Part shown: in pieces, positions 25,201 to 35,400 of the stretch | Numbering within the stretch: the stretch's first letter is position 1 | Layout of the letters: each line of letters begins with the position of its first letter | NCBI GenBank assembly: GCA_029582155.1 | Contig: CM055905.1 | Location: 6,140,062 to 6,204,061, forward strand | Direction of reading: 5' to 3' | Length of the DNA stretch: 64,000 bases | From: Panopea generosa | Lineage: Eukaryota; Mollusca; Bivalvia; Adapedonta; Hiatellidae | Translations under genes and position numbers: made by a program | Notes under the pieces: model-generated | What the model was told of the DNA's origin: nothing | What the model saw: the letters and a program-made list of their open reading frames with translations, nothing else | Database searches by the model: none

Positions 25201-25935
25201 CCTAGATGTAGTTACTGCAAATTTGTGAGTAATGGAGAAATGATGGCCTAGATGTAGTTACTGCAAATTTGTGAGTAATGGAGAAATGATGGCCTAGATA
25301 AAGTTGCTGCAAGTTTGTGAGTAATGGAGAAACGATGGCCTTATTGTAGTTGTAGGTTTGTGAATAATGGAGAAATGATGGCCTAGATGTAGTTACTGCA
25401 AATTTGTGAGTAATGGAGAAATGATGGCCTAGATGTAGTTACTGCAAATTTGTGAGTAATGGAGAAATGATGGCCTAAATGTAGTTGCTGCAAATTTGTG
25501 AGTAATGGAGAAATGATGGCCTTATTGTAGTTACTGCAAGTTTGTGAATATTGGAGAAATGATGGCCTAAATGTAGTCGCTGCAAGTTTGTGAGTAATGG
25601 AGAAATGATGGCCTAGATGTAGTTGCTGCAAGTTTGTGAGTAATGGAGAAATTATGGTCTTATTGTAGTTACTGCAAGTTTGTGAATATTGGAGAAACGA
25701 TGGCCTAAATGTAGTTGCTGCAAGTTTGTGAGTAATGGAGAAATGATGGCCTTAGTGTAGTTGTTGCAAGTTTGTGAGTAATGGAGAAACAATGGCGTAA
25801 ATGTTGTTGCTGCAAGTTTGTGAGTTATGGAGAAATGATGGCTTAAATGTTGTTGCTGCAAGTTTGTGAGTTATGGAGATATGATGACCTAAATGTTGTT
25901 GCTGCAAGTTTGTGAATAATGGAGAAATGATTGAT
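22262..25935. repeat. 46-bp satellite array, about 80 copies
   Basis: The unit contains ATGGCCTAAATGTAGTTGC, then TGCAAGTTTGTGAGTAATGG and AGAAATG, repeated every 46 bp over 3.7 kb. Three main variants are visible: GGCCTAGATG, GACCTAAATTT with CAAATTTG, and GGCCTTATTG. In 22700-23600 these recur in an ordered five-unit pattern of 230 bp, a higher-order repeat. Right of about 23700 variants are shuffled and copies more diverged, some 4-6 bp short. Since 3 x 46 = 138, long minus-strand ORFs arise automatically and are not genes. Confidence 0.95.
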
Positions 25936-26027
25936 AAATAGTCTAATTTAATAACATACAGAGACATGATAATTTTGTAAATTATGCCATTGTTACATGT
26001 CAGGTTATATCTTAAATGTTCATATTA

Positions 26028-26135
26028 ATTGGTCTAAGGCTCCGTCTCAAGACCATTTACCTCTCACCAGTATGGGCGTAGGTTCGAGTCCCGCTCGCTC
26101 CAACAAATTTATGTTACAAAGTTTCCAGTTACTCA
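26028..26135 (+). mobile_element. SINE family S2 fragment (Leu/Ser-tRNA-like head)
   Basis: TGGTCTAAGGCTCCGTCTCA ... GTAGGTTCGAGTCCCGCTCG, then the S2 body. The head ends in a canonical B-box (GGTTCGAGTCC). Family members: 39455, 39640, 42389, 46612, 57470, 60998 and 63518. Confidence 0.65.
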
Positions 26136-27588
26136 AAATTTACCAAATGCCCATGCTCCAAGAATAGGATAGCCTGATGCCCGTGGCTTGTCAAATCTGG
26201 ATCCGGGCATGTGCCTTTTTCAAAGTTACTTGCCCGTCAGGCTTGTCTTAAAAATCGGACAAGCTAGTTGTCACAATACACAGGTCTGCAAATATCTATT
26301 TTCGATACGACACAGGTCAAACTGTTGTTTATATACCGTAACTAATCAGTATAAACAATTGACCCCCACGGTGTTTATCACACCACATGCCCGATAATGC
26401 GACTTTGGAAAATCTCTCATGCATATTCATTTATCTATTTTTACTCCTCTAATGCGATTGGTGGATAGCTTTGAATATAAATAAATCTATTTTTAATCTA
26501 CGACCAAGGTACATGTTTTCATACCACTTACCCGAGCAAAGACAAAAACAAAAAGACGATGACGTAATTCGTGGGTGTCTCTCAAATTCTCCATTATGAA
26601 GAGTATAAAATTATCTCCCTTTGCCAAAATGGTAATGTTTTCTAAAATCTGATTACGATTTTACAGATAATTTGCGATCGATCACGTTATGTAAAATGTC
26701 AGCGTTAGGTTCTGGTAATTTTATAAATATTTCGTAGATTTACAATAATTGGAACTGTATGTATATAAATTTTCTTCTGTGATAACGTGAAAGTTGATAT
26801 TTTAATTGAGTTTACGGTAAAGGAAAATGTGGGTGGGGTATTATAGTAATAAACATTGCTTTTTGGGTGTGTAGTTTCAGCGTATAATTTTCTTGTGCAT
26901 GATTTAAATATGGTATTGAAAACAACAATTAAGATGAATTATGTGTTTTTTTTTATAATATTCAAAATATAGTTGACTAGTTGCACTTTCTAGATATTTG
27001 AAGGCTATCATAGACTGCATTTATTTATCATATTGCCAAGTTCTCTTGGATAGATTGAATAGCTTTGTAGGTCTTCACATTGCCATTATTGTATGTTATG
27101 ACAGCAATAATTAGAAAACAAGAGAAAGATATTTAAAATGATGTTTTAAATATACTCCTGCTCCCACACTGCCACTGAATCGACGGAACAGAAATGATAG
27201 TCAATAAAGAACAAAGATTAAATACAACATAATAAGTCAGGCATACTGATAGAGATGTAGTCAGTTCTCCCAAAATTCTCTCACTTCTCCCAGGTCTTAT
27301 TCAACCTCTAAAACTTGTGATTTAGACATGCATAATGTAAAGGGGAGCTAACCCTACATAAAATTAATACATTTAAGTCTATGTTTACATATTTCATATT
27401 ATACCGCAAGGTGTATTGGTAATGATAAATCTGGGCATGTGACCAATTGATCAGGGCAAGTTATTTTTCAGCCAGGGCAAGTAGATTTTTTCAACCTACT
27501 TGCCCTGGGCTGGTCCCAAATTTTTTTTTCTTGGAGCACTGAATGCTTAAAGATTTCATGCAACTTGCCGATGATAATTATATCATTA
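26136..27588. other. No gene recognised
   Basis: Contains a CRE-like ATGACGTAA near 26560 and dispersed-repeat sequence at 27420-27540, but no gene. Confidence 0.4.
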
Positions 27589-27845
27589 TAATATTTTGCT
27601 GTCAGACATGATAATACTGGACAAGGCAAAGTGATTGGTAGCCAGGTCGTCCTTAAAAAATAAATTGCTTGCTGTGCTCCTACCTACTCACTCAAAATTG
27701 CAGTTCCCCAAACGTTTTTATTGACTTTCGAACTGTTTAATTTTTTTATGTGATTTCTGTCCATTTTTCTTTAAAATAACCATGCAAAATCAAAATTTGG
27801 CCAAATAAAGAAATAGCTACCTATCTACCTACATGTAAAATACTG
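27589..27845. repeat. Dispersed repeat preceded by a lone 60-bp unit
   Basis: 27589-27645 is a diverged single copy of the unit amplified at 27889-28199. 27656-27845 belongs to a dispersed family with copies at 31140-31345 and, reversed, at 32575-32760 (shared: GCTCCTACCTACTCA, ATGCAAAATCAAAATTTGG, TACTGGGTCAG). Confidence 0.65.
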
Positions 27846-27888
27846 GGTCAGAGCACAGCAAAAAAATATCTTTTAAGGATGGCCCCAT

Positions 27889-28199
27889 ATATAATATTTG
27901 ACTGTCAGACATGATAATACCGGACAAGGCAAAGTGATGGGTAGCCATATATAATATTTGACTGTCAGACATGATAATACCGGACAAGGCAAAGTGATGG
28001 GTAGCCATATATAATATTTGACTGTCAGACATGATAATACCGGACAATGCAAAGTAATTGGTAGCCATATATAATACTTGACTGTCAGACATGATAATAC
28101 CGGACAAGGCAAATTGATGGGTAGCCATATATAATATTTGACTGTCAGACATGATGATACCGGACAAGGCAAAGTGATAGGTAGCCATATATAATATTT
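27889..28199. repeat. 60-bp minisatellite, about 5 copies
   Basis: The unit runs ATAATATTTGACTGTCAGAC, ATGATAATACCGGACAAGGC, AAAGTGATGGGTAGCCATAT with only a few substitutions between copies. The length is divisible by three, so repeated ORFs appear on the minus strand without being coding. Confidence 0.95.
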
Positions 28200-29109
28200 A
28201 AAACATGATGTCTTGGGGAATAGAAATTAAGTTGCATAATCTCATAATATGAATAGAATAAATATTTACTCACTTGTTATGGATAACATGCAAAATTATC
28301 AATAAACATGTAAATGAATTGATGGCATTTCAAAAATTTGAGTCTGGGCCTAAATTCAACAAAATGTTGCGTCTAGATACTGTTATTTGCTTCAAAAACA
28401 ATTTTACAAGAAATCAACAGCATGTCCCTACAAAAACAATAAATTTAAATGATACATTCATAAGAAAATAAAAAAAACAACAATAAAAAAACACGAAACA
28501 TTTTTAACTGAATATCTGACTATTGTGAAGTATTTAAAAATCGGCCATTCAGAGAGTGGGTCTCAGTTTTAGATGAATTTAAGCCCTGGAGCCAGACTCC
28601 CATATCTTTGGACCTTTTCATCAGGGGTCCATTTTGATCATTTAGAAGGGTGTTGACATTTATTTACTGACTGAGAGCTAGATAATGTAGACCCCCCAAA
28701 TATTGTATGTTTTCCCTATTAAAATGTTCTAAGGTATATTTATAAGCATCAAACAGACCTACATTAATACTATTCCTCCACCCCCCCCCCCTCACCCCTT
28801 GATCACTTGATCACAGTAGAAAAAAAACAACCTTACATTAATTAAAAATTCTCATGAAAAGTTAACTTAAATTTTTTTACAGATATAGTTTGAAAAAGCA
28901 CATTCCGGTGTAACAGGAAATCTCCCCCACTGAAAATATCCCCCCCCCCCCCCCCCCCCCCAGTATGATTCAATTGTGCTATCATAATACGCAACAGTGG
29001 CTCCTATATGAAAAGAATATTAGATTAGTACCTTGTATTCATGAGCTTGTGCATATTTGTGTGCTGATAAGACAGGATGGGGAGCCAGTCTACTATAATC
29101 AATATAGTG
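28200..29109. other. No gene; homopolymer runs
   Basis: AT-rich with C-runs at 28780-28791 and 28940-28961 (22 C). Confidence 0.5.
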
Positions 29110-29303
29110 TGAGTAATAGCTGAACTCCAGTAAATAGGACCAGCCTGCCAACTACCGGCAGCCATATTGATTTTTCGAGAATTTGTGTGCTGGATGCTTT
29201 CGTTAACATCATTAAACCTTCACTCGGAAAAAACTTCATTGGATTAATTGGGATATACTAGATGATCATTTTCGAACAACAGAACTGTTGTGATTTTGGG
29301 CAG
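29110..29303 (+). promoter_or_regulatory. Candidate alpha-spectrin promoter / 5' UTR exon
   Basis: A small CpG-richer patch contains GCCATATTGA (YY1-like, about 29161) and ends at a plausible donor (GGGCAG|GTATAG, 29303/29304), 3.0 kb upstream of the spectrin start exon, which needs an upstream leader exon. Position and composition fit a non-coding first exon. The site at 900-1290 is an alternative, and neither is proven. Confidence 0.25.
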
Positions 29304-29911
29304 GTATAGGTTTTTGTTGACATATTACATAGAAGCAAGTTCAGCAACTAGTTTAATTAATGGAGATTTTGTATTCTGGTTTCACTGGCATGGTTTTATA
29401 TGAAGATGTGGCAATAGTCAGAACTCTGCTTTGATTTGTCTGCTTTAAGGCATTTATTTATTTAATTTTTTTATTACTCAAGTACAGTATTGTTTATTAT
29501 CCTTTCTCAGAGTTTTTTTTTCAATCTAAATCAGTATCTCCCATCATAAATAATTAATAAATTAGGTTTATTGATTGATTTAAGATGGAAGCATAATAAT
29601 TATATTCATCTATTTTAAATTGTAAAACATCTCATTTATATCATTGCATATGTATATTCAGTATTTCTCATTGCTTTAGCTCAGTTTAGACCAGTGTACT
29701 CTGTAATGGGGTAATACTACTCCACTTAATTTAATGGTTCAGTTTTTTGCACATTTGCATCCTGTCAACCACTACAGGTCTCTGATATATATTTAAACAG
29801 CCATATTAAAGGCGTTTACTGCACGTCAGCCATTACTATATACCACAGGGGTTTATGTAAATATCCCTATTTATAGTATGATAAAGGACTTTATATACAT
29901 AGGAATGTAAA

Positions 29912-29960
29912 ATGTATGTTGACACTAGCCCCTACCACAGGGGCTGGTGTCAATATACAT
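29912..29960. repeat. Perfect-looking hairpin
   Basis: ATGTATGTTGACACTAGCCC is followed within 10 bases by GGGCTGGTGTCAATATACAT, a stem of about 22 bp. A partial third copy (GTTGACACTAGCTCCTG) follows at about 29990, suggesting a small fold-back element. Confidence 0.7.
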
Positions 29961-30504
29961 TATAATATATATTCCCATGTAAAATGATTGTTGACACTAG
30001 CTCCTGTTCTATAAACAGTCATATTAAAGGATGTATTAAATTTTTAATACACATGTTAACACTTTTTATCGAGGCCTCGTTGTTGCTGATCCTGTCTCAG
30101 TTTCACTAAGCATCTCATCTTCAGATTTTCCTCACCCAAAATTTTGACGTCATCATTTTTACTTTAATCATATTTGCATGTTACCACTGAGTAAAGATGT
30201 GTTCCAACTTTAATTTTGTGTGGCCATTTGATGTGTAATGACTGTTTTAGAGCAACTTAGAGTTTTGAGTTGAGATATTTAGTGAAAATATCCCCAGCTA
30301 TATTCAAATATAAAGCTAGTGAGTTGGTGACAGAATTATTCATAGGCTTGGTGACACTGGTCTTTATACAAATATTGGTGTGTGTGATCTGGTGTAGATT
30401 TGTGTTATCAGCAATGTTTAGGGAGAATTGAGTACTGGATAATGATCCTAAAAGAATCATCCCTTATTTAATATAAACTTGATTTATTTGTAATTCGTTT
30501 GTGG

Positions 30505-30665
30505 AACAAGTTACGCTTGAATTCTTCCTTGGTAGAACCAGTACAAAGCATATGCCGAAAAAGTGTCTTTCTTGAGCATTACACATAGCCATGATAGAGA
30601 ATCACACCCAGGACCTTCCGATCATAGAACCGATGTTTACCATCATACCACACACTCCACCACGT
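30505..30665 (-). mobile_element. SINE S4, reverse
   Basis: GGTAGAACCAGTACAAAGC, then ATAGCCATGATAGAGAATC and ACATAGCC-type S4 sequence in reverse, with a degenerate tRNA-like head. Confidence 0.5.
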
Positions 30666-31139
30666 CCCTTATTTGAACATTAAAGCAGAGTTTGCAACGA
30701 TGTTCAAATTTTGGGTTTTTCACTATATTTTAATCTCATCATTAATCTGCCTATTCTCATTACATGGGTTACCCCCAAAAAATGGCCTTGAATATCAATT
30801 TGTGGGGGTGTGGAATTGAAAAGGCTAGGCATGGCTAATGACAATTATAACAGCAGTTAAAATAAATTGTTTGTGTTATCTCTACCATACCAAGAAATGT
30901 GTGCGTCAGTCTTACATTTACATAAAATTAAGTGTAATTTGTATCGTCCATTATCTGCCATGTGCTCATCATTACTTAGTAGAGTGAATCAGTTACATCT
31001 ATAATTAGTAACCATGATATGGCAGATGGTTCAGGTGAAGATGTTCCTGTAGATAATATATGCATCATGCTGTGATGAATATGCTGGCATATTTTACAAC
31101 CCTGGCAGAGATAGCAGATCTGTGTGTTGTAGACTAGCC

Positions 31140-31345
31140 ATCAGGCCATTGTTAATAAATTGTTTGCCATGCTCCTACCTACTCAATCAAAATTGACGCT
31201 ACCTAAACCTTTTAATTGACTTTCAAAGCGTTTTTTTTTTTCATATTCTTTGTCAATTTTGCTTTTAATGACTATGCAAAATCAAAATTTGGTCAAAAAA
31301 TTTTTTGGCAACCTACATAATAAATACTGGGTCAGGGCACACCAA
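31140..31345. repeat. Dispersed repeat (copy of 27656-27845)
   Basis: Shares GCTCCTACCTACTCAATCAA, ATGCAAAATCAAAATTTGG and ATACTGGGTCAGGGCACA with the other copies. Confidence 0.6.
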
Positions 31346-31451
31346 ACAAATACTTTTTAAGGATAGCCTCATGCTATGATGAATATCTGCTGACAGTAAC
31401 TTAGCGGATGTGATTAATTGTAGAGTAGACTGGGTCATAGCTCTCCAGAAC

Positions 31452-31655
31452 AAAGAGGGGCGGTAGTGCAGTGGATAGAGTGATGGCTGCTCATGCCCGT
31501 GGGTGCGGGTTTGATCTCCAGCTCCACCAGATGATCCATCAAAAACCAACATTGGGTACTGGTTCTACCCAGGAAACAGACTTGAAGCTGATCATACAGC
31601 TCTGAGCTGAAGTTGCACTTGAGCTAAAATGAATTAGAGGACTAGAATAAGTAGA
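31452..31655 (+). mobile_element. tRNA-derived SINE, family S3
   Basis: Head GGTAGTGCAGTGGATAGAGT ... GTGCGGGTTTGATCTCCAGC with tRNA-like A and B boxes, body CATTGGGTACTGGTTCTACC and AGGAAACAGACTTG. Another near-full copy lies at 49027-49275. Confidence 0.7.
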
Positions 31656-31984
31656 TAATTGCTTCTGCTGATGCAGATAACAGATGTGTTTGTCATACTT
31701 AGACACAGTTCTGTATGTCATCATTGATCTCTGATTATTTACATGCCTGTATTAAGTCTTAATAAATTAATTGCTAGATTATCATTACTGCCTATCCCCT
31801 AATTTTCATGCAGCCCCCACCCTTTTTATTCTCATAAAAAATAAATAAAATGATGATAAAAAAAAAATGAAATTCTCCCATCCTCCCCCATTTTAAGAAA
31901 AATTTGGATGAGAATCTAATGGCCTTATGATGATCTTATACACACATGCACACATTGGTCTCATTTGTTATTGAAAAAACGCAG

Positions 31985-32165
31985 TTAACCAATACCAGAC
32001 ACACCTTATATCTGCAGGTCACTGATTACTTCCCCACATATTTAGAGGTGGGAGGCTCATGGCTGTAGAACATAGTTTCTGACCAATCATTACAGAGACT
32101 GGTGGGGTTTCAAACTCACAACCCCTGGATTGACAGCCAGACATGTAATACCAGGCCCGGCTCCA
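31985..32165 (-). mobile_element. SINE S1, reverse
   Basis: In reverse, the S1 head (GGTTGTGAGTTTGAAACCCC) and body, ending 160 bp before the spectrin start exon. Confidence 0.65.
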
Positions 32166-32324
32166 TTACTGTTATTTTGATAATCATTATTCCTGCATTG
32201 AAACTTTACTTTTGCTATATATAGCAATGTACAGTTACAGACCAGTGGTCAAGTTAGAATACTTATGTACGACTTGTAAGACCAGACTTTTAGAAAAATT
32301 GATGTATGCTTTTTATATTTCCAG

Positions 32325-32452
32325 TGAAGCGAGACCATAATGACGGAGGTTCAGCCTCGGGAGATTCGAATCCTCGAGACTGCTGAGGATATTCAGCAGC
32401 GGAGAGAGGAAGTACTCAACAGATACTGGAGCCTTCAGACAGGCCATCTCAG
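32325..32452 (+). CDS. SPTAN1: Alpha-spectrin exon 1 (first coding)
   Basis: Acceptor ATATTTCCAG precedes 15 bases of leader, then ATG at 32340. The protein begins [20 protein letters not shown], the typical conserved alpha-spectrin N-terminus, which fixes the start. The exon ends after 37 codons plus 2 bases at CTCAG|GTACAG. It encodes the lone helix C of the tetramerisation site. The last residues (YWSLQTGHL) diverge from the family more than the rest. Confidence 0.93.
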
Positions 32453-35400
32453 GTACAGCAATATGCTTCTGTTTATACCTTTATTGTGCAGTAAGCTCAG
32501 AGCTTATACAAATTGCTGTTGTGTCAAGTACCTCAAAGTATAACCTGGGGTTGTATTCACTAAGGCCATCCTTAACGCAATGTTTGTTTGCTGACCCAGT
32601 ATATTTCATGTGGGTAGGTAGGTAGCTTTTTTTTTATTATTGCCAGATTATGATTTTAATTAAACAAAAATAGACATCCTCATTGTGAAAAAAAATTTCA
32701 ATGCTTTGAAAGTCAATAAAAATGTTTGGGTAGCTGCAATTTTGAGTGAGTAGGCAGTGTTTTCTCCAGCTCCAATTTTTTGGGGGTCATTGATGACCCA
32801 CTGACTAAAAATCTGGGAGATCATTTTCAAAATCTGGGGGTCATCAGTTGACCAGTTTTAAACTTAATCAACTTGAATAAATGAAGGTAAAAAAATACAT
32901 ATTTTACTAAAACAGTTTTACTTCCTGTTTCACACAAATTTCTCAATCAAAGCTGCAATTTAAGTTAATAACTTCAAAACAATTTAACTTAAACAAAGTT
33001 TCACTTCTGGCAACAAGTAACAACAACTATAAACTAGTTGTTTTTACGATCATGGCCATAGGACTATAAAATTTTCAAATGTCATGGTCTCAGCTGGATT
33101 ACCATGGCCCTAACTATTTTAATGAAAAACACTAAAATTATTTCAACATTTTATATTTCAGCTGTGCTACATGTTTACCGTTACTAAGCATTATACTCTT
33201 TGGAAATCAAAACTTGTTTGTTTTTTTTTCACTTTCTTCTGGCTCATTTTAGAGTAATGTTACCTTAATATAAAAACATTTTAATTAGTTAAATTTTCTG
33301 AAATTATATAATCATTTTTCAAAATGTATATAATTTTCTAAAAGTTTATTTTCATTTTTCCATAACCGTTTAAACATCTGTTAAAGAAACATAAACGGCA
33401 CCAGGAAACCGTCGTAAAAACTTGGACCGGCCTATATTTAAACTGCTATTAAAATGTTGCGCATGCGTGTCTCAGTACCTTATAGAAAACAAAATAAAAT
33501 GTTTTTCATGATAGAGAATCGTCCGTACATTTCAAACAACTTTCTTGAAAAGTTTAACGATTTTCCACATTTCATCTTTATATACAAACAACCTAAAACT
33601 GGGTTTATAACTGCTATTGTCGCAGTGTGCGTTTGTTTTCATATGTTGTCTTCAAACTTCACAGAAAATTATGTATGTGATCATAATTGTCTATGCGATT
33701 GCATCAATATAGCTTTAATAACCAATTAAGGCATTTATGTAACTTAGTAAGAACCACGTGACCGGTGTTTCCCTGAATCAGACCATGTGATCTGTCAAAA
33801 AACTAGCATTGTATAACAAACTCTGAAACCAGCTTTCCATAACAAATATACGTAATTTGAAGTTCTGAATTTTTTAGGTTATGCCATAGTGGACACACTG
33901 AACAAATTTTATTCCGTCAAATGAGATTTAATTGCGTCAAAAACGCAAGAAACACACTTTAAGAAAGGCCCAACCATAATCTTGAGAATATTCTTTGACT
34001 TGAACTTGAAAATCAAAACTTGAACCGTAGATATCTAGTTTATCAGGACAGAGAAAATAATAAATGTGTTTTTCAAATTTCATTCTTGAGTTCAAGTCTA
34101 AGAATATTCTAAAGAATGATTGGTGTTGTTTTTGAGAAGATGTTATTAAACCAGCATGCTCCTCTGATGTTGGCAGCCAACACTCCATCCATGGCACCAC
34201 ACCCATGCTTTACAATAATGATTCACTACAGGACAAGAAAACTCAAGTATCAGATTAAGTGAAGATTTCTAAGTTATGCACTTTCAGCCAACCCACAACA
34301 ATCACGCCTGTCAGAAACTTGTGATTTTTTACCTCCTCTAAAGAATTTTTTTTTATTGCTCATTCAAAATGTCCTCTGGTTCTCTGTCATTCTCTAATCT
34401 TCAAGCATGTTGTAATGATTCTCTGATTGATACCAAAAACATTACCTACCCATTCATTCTAAATGGTAGGGTCAGAAGTGGCAAACATTTCTTATTAAGA
34501 GTTAGTTACTTATTTGTATAAATAAATAAAAAATCAATTTCAGCACTTCTCATGAACTAGATCTGATGAGATCTTTCAAAACCATTACTGGTGCCAATGA
34601 AACTCATCCAGTTTTCAATTGCAATTAGTAAACATGTTTGCAAATGCTAAATTGTGAATATTTGTGTTCTTGCAGAGTTCGGCTTCCGGCATCTTTACCT
34701 GATCAATATCTCCATTGGTGTCATTGTAGGTGATTGTGTATCTGATGCTAAACTAAATATTAATATGTAATTGTGATATTTTCAGATCGCAGAAGTAAGC
34801 TAGAAGATTCGAGGAGATATCAATACTTTAAGAGAGATGCGGATGAGTTGGAGAGCTGGATATATGAGAAGTTACAGACAGCCTCAGATGAAAGTTACAA
34901 AGACCCAACAAACCTTCAGGTATGTAATACAACTGCTCTGCAGTCACCACTCTGCATTTTCCGAGGTTATCGCGGTCATTTTTCACTTCTCACTCTTTTA
35001 TTTTAAAAGAGTTGATTTTCTATCGGTGGCGGAATCAATGATCCAATGTTTTTGTGTTGAGCTCTGTTTCTCAGAATTTATTAGACCTGAAGTCACCAAA
35101 CTAGGTCCATAGATGTGTTATGTTCTATTCAGTACAATGCACGAGTGACCTTGACCTTTACAGATGAAAAATAACTTGACTACACAATATAAAGTTTTTC
35201 ATGCTCCCCAATGGGTGTGCATATAGCTGCTGCTTTGTCTGTCTATGCGCACAACCTAGCATCCCTCTGAATCGTGTCCTGGATATAACTCTAGAGGTAC
35301 TGAAGTAGGAACAAATCCAACGCAACTTTGAATATTAATTGAGGGCAATATGTTGGGAAATGCAGATAGATAATTTCGTACTATTATCTTGAAAATGTCA

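Noticed and set aside
22185-25967. Many 70-128-codon minus-strand ORFs
   Set aside because: They read through the 46-bp satellite; every three units restore the frame, so repeats alone explain them.
27829-28188. 119- and 99-codon minus-strand ORFs
   Set aside because: Two frames of the 60-bp minisatellite, no protein character.
32340-32543. 67-codon spectrin start ORF taken to its own stop
   Set aside because: The reading after 32452 is intron; the GT donor and exon 2 continue the conserved sequence.
33454-33729. 91-codon ORF in spectrin intron 1
   Set aside because: No domain and no splice links; it overlaps a CpG-richer patch that raises chance ORF length.
34678-34731. Possible extra spectrin exon between exons 1 and 2
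   Set aside because: Splice-like sites and a length divisible by three, but the peptide is not helical or spectrin-like and would interrupt a conserved helix.
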